Assembly: GCF_014237455.1 (NCBI RefSeq)
Contig: NZ_JABZFL010000051.1
Coordinates: 1-64,000, forward strand
DNA from: Desulfobacula sp.
GTDB taxonomy: Bacteria > Desulfobacterota > Desulfobacteria > Desulfobacterales > Desulfobacteraceae
Direction: 5' to 3'
Length of the DNA: 64,000 nt
A program made the translations under genes and the position numbers. Positions 9,082 through 17,822 of this stretch are shown in pieces (within the stretch, counting starts at the first letter, position 1; every line of letters starts with the position of its first letter). The notes beneath the pieces are model-generated. The model saw only the letters and a list, made by a program, of their open reading frames with translations. It was not told the DNA's origin and searched no databases.

Positions 9082-10473
9082 TTGGAAAATATGGGATCGT
9101 TCTGGGAAGAAGTAAAATGTCAAATCAAAAAGACATTACCCGATCATAGTTACAGGATGTGGATAGACCCTGTCGAGCTTCTTGAGCATGATAATCATCA
9201 TATTAAACTATCCAGCCCGAACCCCTATTTTATCAAACGGCTAAAAGATAATTATCTTTCGATATTTAAAGAAGAGTTTTCAAAAATAGGAATTAATGAC
9301 ATCAATATTGAATTTAAAGTATCCGCCAAAAGAAAATTGGCTTCGCCGGGAAAAAACAAAAAAGTAAGCGCATATCCAGCGGTTCCTTTATCATCAAAAA
9401 AATTAAAGCAAATGCATCTGCCCGGGCTTAACGTAAGGTTTAACAGTGGACGGATGTTCAAAAAAGGATTCACCTTTGATGATTTTGTGGTGGGGGACAA
9501 TTCAAATTTTGCCTATTCTGCATTATTATCCCTTGCCCAGGGAAAAATAAAAGGCTCGAGTATCCTCTATCTTTTAGCAAAAACCGGTCTTGGGAAAAGT
9601 CATTTATCCCAAGCCGTCGGACATTATATCATTACAAATAATTTTTCCAAAAGAGTTTATTATATAACAGCAGAAGATTTTACCAATGAAATGATATTTT
9701 CTTTGAGAAATAATACCATAGCGCAGTTCAAAGAAAAATACAGGAAAAAATGTGAAGTATTAATTCTTGAAGATGTTCAGTTTCTGTCCGGAAAGGATGC
9801 GACACAAAAAGAACTTGCCATGACATTGGATTATCTTCTTGAAGCAGACAAAAAGATCATTTTTTCAGGATGTGAGCTTCCGGATGATATTCCTAAACTA
9901 AATGACCAGCTAAAGTCTCGGTTAACCCTTGGACTTATCACGGAAATTGATGCACCGGATTACACAACCCGGGTCAGGATATTAAAAAAGAAATCAAAGG
10001 TTTTTGGATACGACATTCCCAACCAGGTAACCGAGTATATTGCCCAGGAATTGTGCGATGATGTCCGACAGCTTGAAAGCGGTCTGTTTGGCGTGGCTGC
10101 AAAAGGACAGTTAATGGGATATAATATTGATATTGAACTTGCAAAGAGTGTTCTGGCAAACATTACAAAAGCAAAGAAACGAATTACTGTTGAATCAATT
10201 AAAAAAATGGTTTGCAAAGAATATTCAGTTTCTGAAAAAGATATTGTCTCAGCTTCCAGGAAAAAAAGAATTGTAAAACCACGCCAAATGGCTATTTTCC
10301 TTTCCAGAAAATATACAGATCAACCCATTAAAAAGATTGGTACAAGTTTTAATAAATATCATGCAACGGCCATATATGCCATCAATGCAATTGAAAGAGA
10401 GTTAAAGCAAAAAAGTGTTCTTTATAAACAAGTAAATTATCTTTCTAAAAAAATTGAAACAGGAAAATTTTAA
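9082..10473 (+). CDS. dnaA: chromosomal replication initiator DnaA, divergent domain IV
   Basis: A DnaA-type AAA+ protein of about 463 residues. Domain I begins FWEEVKCQIKKTL. The AAA+ domain carries Walker A (TGLGKSH), Walker B (LILEDVQF) and sensor segments (DQLKSRLTLGL). The C-terminal domain IV has the expected helix-turn-helix layout, but its normally near-invariant GGRDHTTV-type signature reads NKYHATAI, so DNA-box recognition may differ. TTG at 9082 is chosen because AGAGG lies six bases upstream; ATG at 9091 is the alternative. The next gene starts directly after the stop. Its neighbours are not dnaN, recF or gyrB, so it may be a second DnaA paralogue rather than the main initiator. 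Confidence 0.85.
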   Translation: MENMGSFWEEVKCQIKKTLPDHSYRMWIDPVELLEHDNHHIKLSSPNPYFIKRLKDNYLSIFKEEFSKIGINDINIEFKVSAKRKLASPGKNKKVSAYPAVPLSSKKLKQMHLPGLNVRFNSGRMFKKGFTFDDFVVGDNSNFAYSALLSLAQGKIKGSSILYLLAKTGLGKSHLSQAVGHYIITNNFSKRVYYITAEDFTNEMIFSLRNNTIAQFKEKYRKKCEVLILEDVQFLSGKDATQKELAMTLDYLLEADKKIIFSGCELPDDIPKLNDQLKSRLTLGLITEIDAPDYTTRVRILKKKSKVFGYDIPNQVTEYIAQELCDDVRQLESGLFGVAAKGQLMGYNIDIELAKSVLANITKAKKRITVESIKKMVCKEYSVSEKDIVSASRKKRIVKPRQMAIFLSRKYTDQPIKKIGTSFNKYHATAIYAINAIERELKQKSVLYKQVNYLSKKIETGKF

Positions 10474-11850
10474 ATGGGATTTTCTAATTCTATTTACAGG
10501 CATCTTCAAAAGATATCAGGAAAACCAAACGTCACAAAAGAAAAAGAAGAATTGTTGTGTTACTCCTATGATGCTACGGGAAACTCTTTTCTTCCGGATG
10601 CCGTCGTATTTCCGGAATCAGAAGAAGAGGTCGCTCGAATTTTAAAACTGGCATCAAAAGAGAAATTGGTTGTGGTACCCCGTGGGGCCGGTTCCGGGAT
10701 GACAGGAGGTGCTGTACCGGTAAAAGGCGGCCTTGTAATAGTCACAAGCCGCATGAACAAAATTTTTGATATTGATGAAAATAATTTTTTAGTGAGAGTT
10801 CAACCCGGCGTTATTGTTTCTGATATCCATAAAACCGTAGAAGAAAAAGGTTTGTTTTATCCACCAGATCCTGCAAGTTCATCTGTTTGTACCATTGGGG
10901 GAAATATTGGCGAATGCGCAGGTGGACCAAGAGCGGTAAAATATGGAGTCACACGCGATTATGTCTTGGGATTAAGAGCAGTGCTGCCTTCGGGGGAAGT
11001 GATTCAAACAGGAGTTGCCACAGTAAAAGGGGTTGCCGGCTATGATCTGACCCGTCTGATTGTGGGGTCTGAAGGTACATTGGCAGTGGTCACCCAAATT
11101 ACATTAAAGCTATTGCCATTGCCTGCAACTATTAAAACAATGGCTGTTTTTTTTGACACTGTACAAAAGGCTGCCAAAACTGTATCCGGGATTATGAGGG
11201 AAACTGTTGTCCCAAGGTGTGTTGAATATATGGATGAAGCGTGTCTTGATCTTGTAAAAGACTATTTCAGTTTTGATTTGCCTGAAAATACTAAAGCTTT
11301 GTTGATAATAGAACTGGATGGAGATGTCAGCAGTGTTGAAAAAGATGCCCAAAATATTAAAACATTGTGTTTTTCCTATGATGCTCTGGATGTCATAGTT
11401 GCAAAAGATCAAACAGAGGCGCAAAAACTATGGGATGCCAGAAAAGCATTGTCTCCGGTGTTGTACAAAATTGCAACCAACAAGATTAACGAAGATATTG
11501 TTGTCCCTATCGATAAAATACCGGACATGGTTCAGGTCACCCAAAAGATTCAAAAAACATCCGGCTTAAAAGTGGTTAGCTTTGGTCATGCAGGGGATGG
11601 AAACATCCATTGCAATATCATGTATAATAAAGCGAATGAAAATGAGTTAAAAAGGGCAGAAAAGGCCGTTGATGAGCTTTTTGATGCGACATTAAGCTTA
11701 GGGGGAACCATTACCGGAGAACATGGAGTCGGTATGACCAAAATGAAATATTTGCCCCGCGAAATCGGTGCCACACAAATTGAACTAATGAAAGGGATTA
11801 AAAGAGTATTTGATCCCCAGAATATATTAAACCCGGGCAAGATTTTTTAG
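10474..11850 (+). CDS. glcD: FAD-linked 2-hydroxyacid oxidase (GlcD family)
   Basis: A flavoprotein of 458 residues in the VAO/PCMH family, like the GlcD subunit of glycolate oxidase and D-lactate dehydrogenases. The FAD-binding segment is seen in VPRGAGSGMTGGAVP and DPASSSVCTIGGNIGE, and the C-terminal FAD-oxidase domain contains FGHAGDGNIHCN and TITGEHGVGMTK. It probably oxidises D-lactate or glycolate and passes electrons to a partner iron-sulfur protein, which is not encoded alongside. The ATG directly follows the dnaA stop codon, so the two genes form an odd operon. Exact substrate cannot be told from sequence. Confidence 0.9.
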   Translation: MGFSNSIYRHLQKISGKPNVTKEKEELLCYSYDATGNSFLPDAVVFPESEEEVARILKLASKEKLVVVPRGAGSGMTGGAVPVKGGLVIVTSRMNKIFDIDENNFLVRVQPGVIVSDIHKTVEEKGLFYPPDPASSSVCTIGGNIGECAGGPRAVKYGVTRDYVLGLRAVLPSGEVIQTGVATVKGVAGYDLTRLIVGSEGTLAVVTQITLKLLPLPATIKTMAVFFDTVQKAAKTVSGIMRETVVPRCVEYMDEACLDLVKDYFSFDLPENTKALLIIELDGDVSSVEKDAQNIKTLCFSYDALDVIVAKDQTEAQKLWDARKALSPVLYKIATNKINEDIVVPIDKIPDMVQVTQKIQKTSGLKVVSFGHAGDGNIHCNIMYNKANENELKRAEKAVDELFDATLSLGGTITGEHGVGMTKMKYLPREIGATQIELMKGIKRVFDPQNILNPGKIF

Positions 11851-11925
11851 TGAATGTAAGGAACCGCTAACCGTCTGGATTCACAAATTTTTGACCTGAC
11901 TCTCCCCCATAGACCAAAACAAAAA

Positions 11926-12153
11926 TTATTGGAGTTTTATCGCATAATGGTTGTGGATTAATAATTTTTCCAAAATATCAATTTTCGGATTTTTATTATA
12001 CAGGACGCAGCATCGTATGGATATTGAGCAATAGTTTGAACAAAGTTTGTTTTTTTTATTAAATTCTCCAAAACAATCCGGTATGTCTATGGAGTCTTTT
12101 TTAATCGAATTATTGATGAGTATCTGATCCAGTTGTTTTATTTCCATATTCAT
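11926..12153 (-). CDS. small cysteine-rich protein
   Basis: A predicted 75-residue protein with the cysteine pattern C-F-G-E-F...L-C-S-N-Y-C...R-C-C, similar to small uncharacterised CFGxF-type cysteine proteins that recur in sulfate reducers. Four or five cysteines could bind an iron-sulfur cluster or zinc. A second ATG at 12147 has a slightly better ribosome-binding site (TGGA). It is alone between the GlcD gene and hflX, and the function is unknown. Confidence 0.5.
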   Translation of the reverse strand: MNMEIKQLDQILINNSIKKDSIDIPDCFGEFNKKNKLCSNYCSISIRCCVLYNKNPKIDILEKLLIHNHYAIKLQ

Positions 12154-12219
12154 TCCATATATAGATTGTTTTTTCCATATTTAGTGTAAAAAATTCTATT
12201 GGTCAACATCTAATTTTTT

Positions 12220-13842
12220 TTATATCGAAACCATTGACTCCAATTTTTTAACCAATGGTTTCAGGGTTTGTTTTTTGGTGGCGGAAACAAGAACACCTTG
12301 TTTTAGCAACCATTTGTCATCAAAAGAATCAAGATCAATTCGGTCTATTTTATTAAAGACGTAGAGGGTAGGGATTTTATTTAATTTCAAATTTTTAAGA
12401 ATTTTTTCTACAGATTCTTTTTGTTGGCTGTAACGAGGATTGCTGATGTCTATCACATGCAAGATAATGTCTGCATCCTTAAGTTCTTCCAGGGTGGCAT
12501 GAAATGCCTGCATCAGTTCTTTGGGGAGATCTTGGATAAATCCGACAGTGTCCGTGATAATGACTTCTGTATCTTTAGGAAATCTCAATCGTCTGCTGGA
12601 CGGATCAAGGGTGGCAAACAAACGATTGGCTGCGACAATTTTGCTTTGGGTTAATGTATTCAAAAGTGTTGATTTGCCGGCATTTGTATAGCCGACAATT
12701 GAAATAATGGGTAAATCCTTTCGTTTGCGCCGGGCCTTTTGCTGATGGCGCTGTTTATGGATTTTGACAATTTCTTTTTTCAGCCGGTTGATCCTGTCTC
12801 TGACTCTTCGCCGATTGAGTTCAAGTTTAGTTTCGCCGGGTCCTCTGCCGCCGATGCCGCCTGTCAAGCGTGACATGGCCGTATTTTTAGTAATCAGTCG
12901 CGGCAGAAGGTATTCCATCTGGGCAAGCTCGACCTGAAATTTACCTTCCCTTGATTTAGCCTGGTTGGCAAAGATATCAAGGATCAACTGGGTTCGATCA
13001 ATGACTTTCATTTCAACAAAATCAGTAATAGAACGAATCTGGGAAGCAGATAATTCCCTGTTAAACACCAGCAGGGTCGCATACTTTTGAATCGCCTGAA
13101 TGATCAGGCTTGAAAGTTTTCCCTTACCGACAACGAATTTTGAATCAATGGTTTTTCTTCGTTGGATGGCTGAACCAATCACGTTGATACGGCTTGTTTT
13201 GCAAAGGTCTTTAAGTTCTTCCATCAAAGCCCAGGATTTTTTGGGATCTGACGTCGTTGCATTGATCAAAAATGCGTTTTCGGTGCCTGATTCAGGCTTG
13301 TATAAAGAATTTTTTCTGGTCAGTTCAGATTCAAGCGCCAGAATTTGAGCCAGGCAATCAATGTTCAGTTGATGAATGGTACCGGGTGCTACAACCTGAT
13401 ACGGCGCTGAATTCTCATCCGGAAGAATATGCCCGGAATAAACGGTTCCAGGCTTGCCCCCCGGCGTGATACAAATAGCCGTGATATAATCCAGCCGCAA
13501 CAAAGCAAGGTCAGTGAGGTCATCCCTTGTCAAGGGTTCTTTTTTTAAATGGGTATGAATGAGGCGCAGCCCCTTGAGCCTGCCGGGAAGGGCCATAAAG
13601 CCTGCAGTTATTGGAATGACAATTCTGTGGGACTCTCCGACAATAACATAAACAACTTTCCCGTTTCGGTCGATGAGAAGACCGATCTGCCGTCTGGTAT
13701 CATGGGAAATTTCAGCTAAAAGAAGTGCAAGTTTCGGATCTATAATATACTCGGGTGGCGTGCTGTAGTTATAGAGATTTTCAATTCGTTTAATCTGGGT
13801 GTTTCTCAGGCTGGAAGTGTTACCGGTAAGTTTTTTCTTCAT
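12220..13842 (-). CDS. hflX: GTPase HflX
   Basis: A ribosome-associated GTPase that rescues or splits stalled 70S ribosomes under stress. It has 540 residues, longer than the usual 360-430, because of an extra N-terminal domain of about 190 residues. The HflX glycine-rich linker (GGIGGRGPGETKLE) is at 328-341, G1 (GYTNAGKS) at 384-391, and DTVGFIQDLP and FNKIDRID follow. It is the last gene of the rpsF-rpsR-DUF2232-rplI-dnaB-hflX operon, and its ATG overlaps the dnaB stop by four bases. Confidence 0.95.
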   Translation of the reverse strand: MKKKLTGNTSSLRNTQIKRIENLYNYSTPPEYIIDPKLALLLAEISHDTRRQIGLLIDRNGKVVYVIVGESHRIVIPITAGFMALPGRLKGLRLIHTHLKKEPLTRDDLTDLALLRLDYITAICITPGGKPGTVYSGHILPDENSAPYQVVAPGTIHQLNIDCLAQILALESELTRKNSLYKPESGTENAFLINATTSDPKKSWALMEELKDLCKTSRINVIGSAIQRRKTIDSKFVVGKGKLSSLIIQAIQKYATLLVFNRELSASQIRSITDFVEMKVIDRTQLILDIFANQAKSREGKFQVELAQMEYLLPRLITKNTAMSRLTGGIGGRGPGETKLELNRRRVRDRINRLKKEIVKIHKQRHQQKARRKRKDLPIISIVGYTNAGKSTLLNTLTQSKIVAANRLFATLDPSSRRLRFPKDTEVIITDTVGFIQDLPKELMQAFHATLEELKDADIILHVIDISNPRYSQQKESVEKILKNLKLNKIPTLYVFNKIDRIDLDSFDDKWLLKQGVLVSATKKQTLKPLVKKLESMVSI

Positions 13843-15218
13843 TCAAATTCCTGGTATGAATTTGGTGCAAGTTCTTCAAACCGTGTATATTGACCCTTGA
13901 AATGCATAAATGCAGTACCTGTTGCTCCGTTTCTGTTTTTGGAAACAATGATTTCAGCCGTACCTTTTTTAGGATTATCCGATTCTTTATTATAGACCTC
14001 ATCTCTGTAAATGAATGCAACAATATCTGCATCCTGTTCCAGAGCACCGGACTCACGAAGATCAGACAGCATGGGACGTTTATCAGACCGCTGTTCAAGC
14101 ATACGGTTAAGCTGGGATAATGCAAGGACCGGAACATTCAACTCTTTGGCAAGCGCCTTTAAAGATCTTGAGATTTCAGCAATTTCAAGGTCTCTTCGAT
14201 CGGTCCTAAATGGGGGCTTCATCAATTGAAGGTAATCAACAATAATCAGACCAAGTTCATTATGTTTTTGATAAAGTTTTCTTGTCTTTGCTCTTATTTC
14301 CATTACAGTAATATTGGGTGTGTCATCAATAAAAATGGGCAGTTCATTTAAAATACCTGCCGCATCTGTTGTATTTTGCCAGTCCTCCTGGCTGATAAAA
14401 CCGGTTCGAAGCCTGTTTGAATCTATGCGTGCTTCTGAAGTTAGAAGTCTCATGGAAAGCTGCTCATTGGACATTTCAAGGGAGAAAACGGCAACAGGTT
14501 TGTGTTCCTCAATGGCAACATTTCTGGCAATGTTTAAAGCAAAGGCTGTTTTTCCCATGCTGGGCCTTGCTGCCAGAATAATCAAATCAGATTTTTGCAA
14601 TCCAGATGTAATATTGTTTAATTTTACATATCCGGTGGAAAGCCCTGAAAGCCCCCCGTCTTTTCCCTGTCGCTCTTCAAGTTTATCAATATTTAAATTG
14701 ATCAAATCTCCTAAGTTTTGAAAGGAACCCCCTGATTTTTTTTCTGAAATATTTAAAATAGAGGTTTCGGCAAAATCAATAATATCTTCAAAATCACCTT
14801 TGTCTTCCAGACATCTTTCGATAATACCTGAAGAAGCAGTAATTAGTTGCCTTAAAGACGCCTTGCCCTTAATTATTTTGGCATAATGGACCGCATTCAC
14901 AGCAATCGGAGCTGCATCAGAAATGGCTGCAAGATAGGCAACTCCACCGATACTTTCAAGTTCTTCTTTTTCTTTGAGCCGATTGGCAACCGTAACGAGA
15001 TCTGCAGGTTCTTCTCTGTTGGCAAGCTCTATAATTACCCTGAATATTTTTTTATGGGCACCTTTATAAAAGTCCTCATAAGATATTATGTCTATAATAT
15101 CATCAAGGCTGTCATTATTAATAAATATAGCGCTTAATATTGATTCTTCCGCATCAATATCATGGGGTGGTGTTTTGATCAGAAGTGGGTCTGTGGCTAT
15201 TTTATTTTTTATGGGCAC
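13839..15218 (-). CDS. dnaB: replicative DNA helicase DnaB
   Basis: The hexameric 5'-3' helicase of the replisome, 459 residues, normal length and without an intein. The N-terminal domain begins PPHDIDAEESIL. The RecA-like domain holds Walker A (ARPSMGKTAFA), the SLEMS motif, Walker B (LIIVDYLQLM), and LSQLNR followed by SDLRESGALEQDAD. As in many bacteria it follows rplI in the S6-S18-L9 operon, here 63 bases downstream. It is coupled to hflX by a four-base overlap. Confidence 0.97.
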   Translation of the reverse strand: MPIKNKIATDPLLIKTPPHDIDAEESILSAIFINNDSLDDIIDIISYEDFYKGAHKKIFRVIIELANREEPADLVTVANRLKEKEELESIGGVAYLAAISDAAPIAVNAVHYAKIIKGKASLRQLITASSGIIERCLEDKGDFEDIIDFAETSILNISEKKSGGSFQNLGDLINLNIDKLEERQGKDGGLSGLSTGYVKLNNITSGLQKSDLIILAARPSMGKTAFALNIARNVAIEEHKPVAVFSLEMSNEQLSMRLLTSEARIDSNRLRTGFISQEDWQNTTDAAGILNELPIFIDDTPNITVMEIRAKTRKLYQKHNELGLIIVDYLQLMKPPFRTDRRDLEIAEISRSLKALAKELNVPVLALSQLNRMLEQRSDKRPMLSDLRESGALEQDADIVAFIYRDEVYNKESDNPKKGTAEIIVSKNRNGATGTAFMHFKGQYTRFEELAPNSYQEFE

Positions 15219-15281
15219 AATATACTTTTCAAAAGGAGCATCCGGGGAAATTTTAAAATTTCCCCGGATGCAGTTTAAATA

Positions 15282-15734
15282 TTATTTTTCTTCTTCAGCA
15301 ATGACATTTACTGTAATTTCAGGCTCAACATCCTTGTAAAGACGAATGGGCACTTTGTACTCACCAATTTCTTTTATGGGTTCGGCAAGAAGGATGGAAC
15401 GTCTTTCCAACATAATGTTTTGACTGTTTAAAGAATCTTTGATGTCATGGGTCGTAACGGATCCATAAAGACGAGATTCTTCATGAACCTTGGCGCTAAT
15501 TGTACATACAACGGTTTTAATTTTATCAGCCATTTCTTCAGCAATTTTTTTCTCTTTGGCAATCTGAAGTTCAAATTTTGCTTTTGCCTGTTCCATGACT
15601 TTTCTGTTTTGGGGTGTAGCAAGAATGGCTTTGCCTTGAGGCAGAAGATAGTTGCGGCCATAACCGGGCGCCACATCACATTCTGCTCCTGCGATGCCAA
15701 GCGTGTCAATCGTTTCTTTTAATATAACTCTCAT
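15282..15734 (-). CDS. rplI: 50S ribosomal protein L9
   Basis: A large-subunit protein of 150 residues, typical length. The N-terminal L9 signature is visible (MRVILKETIDTLG, followed by GYGRNYLLPQGKA), then the long connecting helix and the C-terminal domain (YGSVTTHDI). It lies between the DUF2232 membrane protein and dnaB in the same leftward operon. An AGGTTT-type ribosome-binding site precedes the ATG. Confidence 0.97.
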   Translation of the reverse strand: MRVILKETIDTLGIAGAECDVAPGYGRNYLLPQGKAILATPQNRKVMEQAKAKFELQIAKEKKIAEEMADKIKTVVCTISAKVHEESRLYGSVTTHDIKDSLNSQNIMLERRSILLAEPIKEIGEYKVPIRLYKDVEPEITVNVIAEEEK

Positions 15735-15798
15735 TTAAACCTCCAAAAAAGTTCAGCCGTTTTTCTTCAATGAGGCTGACTTTTAGTTTATTTTTTTA

Positions 15799-16755
15799 TC
15801 ATGTAGCCGTATCAAGTTTTCTAAAATTGATCCAAGTATCAAATAATCCGAATCCGATGACAAGGAACATAAAAAGAGGTTGAATTGCAATTAAGATGTA
15901 AAGAAAAAACTTTAGTGCAAAAGGAGCGTTCTTTTTTTGAAAAAAAAATGATACCACCGCAATTCCCTGGAAAAAATATACAAACATTAAAATTATCAAG
16001 CAGTTCACAGAAAGTAATTTTAACACATCTACGGGTAAAAATATTAAAACAGATAATGCGATTACACCAAATACCAAATAATCGGGTGCTTTCCATTGAT
16101 TTAAATTTTCAATACTTTTGATAAGAATCCCTTTTTTCAATAGCAACTTTTTTATTAATAGAATGTTAAGCCATACCATAGTAAGGTATGAATTGATAAA
16201 TATTCCCGGAAAAATAACAACAAACAATGAACTTGCTTTTTCGAGCATTTGCTGGTCAACTTTTATTTCCGGATAAAGTTGAGCCGATTCTGAAAAAAGT
16301 TGGGTTGATAAAACTTGATATCTGGATACATAATTTGAAATTAATTGTTCAATTCCCTGGGCTTGAGTCAAAGAATAAATAAGTAAAACAACTATGCAGG
16401 TTCCAAGAACTGCAAAGCTTGTGTATAGCATAATTTTTTCAATACTTAAGTGTTTTTCTATGAATTCACCAAGGAAAAAACCTGTCATCAATAAGGAACC
16501 AAAGTAAAGCGTATTAAATGCAACGTTATTGGTAAACACAATCAGCACAGCCAGGCTTGCCACCATGATAATACCGCTACCGTTTCTTCCAGTCTTAAGC
16601 CTGTAAAACAGAACAGGCAAAGGAAGGAACATCCAGGCAAAGATACCGATCAACGGCATGACATACATGACGGAAATGATCAATATACATAAAAGGATAC
16701 CGGATAGAACATCCTTAATTATAGCGGGTTGTATTAGCGTACCAGTCACCTGCAT
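15799..16755 (-). CDS. DUF2232 (YybS-like) multi-pass membrane protein
   Basis: A 318-residue integral membrane protein with about eight hydrophobic segments spread over its whole length. It belongs to the DUF2232/YybS type that is typically encoded between rpsR and rplI. The function is unknown, and substrate transport has been suggested for the family only by analogy. There is no recognisable catalytic motif. It starts 12 bases after rpsR, so it is transcribed with the ribosomal protein genes. Confidence 0.85.
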   Translation of the reverse strand: MQVTGTLIQPAIIKDVLSGILLCILIISVMYVMPLIGIFAWMFLPLPVLFYRLKTGRNGSGIIMVASLAVLIVFTNNVAFNTLYFGSLLMTGFFLGEFIEKHLSIEKIMLYTSFAVLGTCIVVLLIYSLTQAQGIEQLISNYVSRYQVLSTQLFSESAQLYPEIKVDQQMLEKASSLFVVIFPGIFINSYLTMVWLNILLIKKLLLKKGILIKSIENLNQWKAPDYLVFGVIALSVLIFLPVDVLKLLSVNCLIILMFVYFFQGIAVVSFFFQKKNAPFALKFFLYILIAIQPLFMFLVIGFGLFDTWINFRKLDTAT

Positions 16756-16767
16756 TACTCCTGCTTT

Positions 16768-17034
16768 TTAATACATAGGTCTGCCAACAAACGGCAGCAG
16801 CGCTATCTGGCGAGATTGCTTGATGGCAACAGTAAGCTGGCGCTGATGTTTGGCACAGGTACCCGTGATTCTTCTGGGAATTATTTTTCCGCGTTCTGTA
16901 ATGAATTGTCTGAGTGCTTTCGGAGTTTTGTAGTTTATTTCAAGATCATTGTCCACACAGAATCTGCATATTTTGCGGCGTTGATAAAATTTATTTTTAC
17001 CACCGCCTTTTTGATTTCTACGGTTATTATACAT
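16768..17034 (-). CDS. rpsR: 30S ribosomal protein S18
   Basis: A small-subunit protein of 88 residues, which binds S6 and 16S rRNA on the platform. The core reads [23 protein letters not shown] and [14 protein letters not shown], the family signature. The N-terminus carries a short basic extension ([13 protein letters not shown]). It is 22 bases downstream of rpsF. The S6:S18 complex is the expected repressor of this operon through the leader described below. Confidence 0.97.
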   Translation of the reverse strand: MYNNRRNQKGGGKNKFYQRRKICRFCVDNDLEINYKTPKALRQFITERGKIIPRRITGTCAKHQRQLTVAIKQSRQIALLPFVGRPMY

Positions 17035-17056
17035 TGTTATTATCCTCCAATCTTAA

Positions 17057-17530
17057 TTATTCCGTTTCTTTTTCGGTTTCTTCAACTTTTTTATCTTCTT
17101 TGGAAGTCTCTTCTTCAACAGATTTTTTGTCTGTCTTTTCCTCAACAGGCTTTTCCTCAACAGATTTTTTTTCTGTCTCGTCTACCTGTTCGGATTGGTT
17201 TTCTGCTTCTTGAGCTTCTTTTTCAAGTTGTTCCGCCGTTACATCATCAGAAAGAAGGATGGTCATGAATTTGAGCACATCATCATTAAGACGGAGGTTT
17301 CTTTCAAGTTCTTTTATAAGATCACCGGTTCCGCCGTAAGTGACACATACATAATGACCACGTAATTTTTTCTTGATTTCATAGGCAAGCTTTTTGTTGC
17401 CCCACTCATCAAAATTTAAAAAAATACCATTTTCTTGGGCAATGATATTTCTGACTTTATCAAACAGGTCGACACGAGCTTGATCCTGAAGATCAGGGTC
17501 AGAAATAAAAACAGTTTCATACTTCCTCAT
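17057..17530 (-). CDS. rpsF: 30S ribosomal protein S6 with long acidic tail
   Basis: A small-subunit protein of 157 residues. The ferredoxin-like S6 core occupies roughly residues 1-95 (RKYETVFISDPDL, NFDEWGNKKLAYEI, HYVCVTYGG). It is followed by about 60 residues of low-complexity acidic/lysine sequence with repeated VEEK and KKSVEE units. E. coli S6 also has an acidic tail, which RimK extends by glutamylation, but this one is unusually long. First gene of the operon; its Shine-Dalgarno lies inside the predicted S6:S18 leader stem. Confidence 0.96.
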   Translation of the reverse strand: MRKYETVFISDPDLQDQARVDLFDKVRNIIAQENGIFLNFDEWGNKKLAYEIKKKLRGHYVCVTYGGTGDLIKELERNLRLNDDVLKFMTILLSDDVTAEQLEKEAQEAENQSEQVDETEKKSVEEKPVEEKTDKKSVEEETSKEDKKVEETEKETE

Positions 17531-17537
17531 TTTTTCT

Positions 17538-17577
17538 CCTTACGGATATAAAGCCCTGACAATCAGTCAGAGCAAGG
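17538..17577 (-). promoter_or_regulatory. predicted S6:S18-binding leader sequestering the rpsF Shine-Dalgarno
   Basis: On the minus strand an upper hairpin (GCTCTGAC, loop of five, GTCAGGGC; 17573-17553) is closed by a lower stem CCTT (17577-17574) with AAGG (17541-17538). An asymmetric bulge between them contains CCG (17545-17543). This is the layout of the known rpsF leader motif bound by the S6:S18 complex through a bulged CCG. The AAGG strand is part of the AAGGAG ribosome-binding site, so binding would block translation of rpsF. Confidence 0.65.
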
Positions 17578-17628
17578 ATTAATGCAAAAATCAACACCTG
17601 TCTATCAGGTATTGCATAAAAACTATTT

Positions 17629-17657
17629 TGTATATCATTAAAAACTATTTGGGTCAA
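17629..17657 (-). promoter_or_regulatory. promoter of the rpsF-rpsR-rplI-dnaB-hflX operon
   Basis: On the minus strand TTGACC (17657-17652) is followed after 17 bases by TATACA (17634-17629), a near-consensus sigma-70 promoter. Transcription would begin near 17622, giving a leader of about 90 bases that contains the S6:S18 motif and a further small hairpin (ACCTG/CAGGT at 17596-17610). Confidence 0.65.
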
Positions 17658-17822
17658 TATTTATCTGATCCCTAATTTCTTCGATTTATACTTAGACAGC
17701 TCAGTAAAAAACAGGCGGTGGATGGGGTTAATTCTTATTGTTTATAAATTATTATTACAATGATATGATACCATGTTTGCTAAAAAATAAAGAAGGAATA
17801 ATCATAATAAAGAACGATAAGA

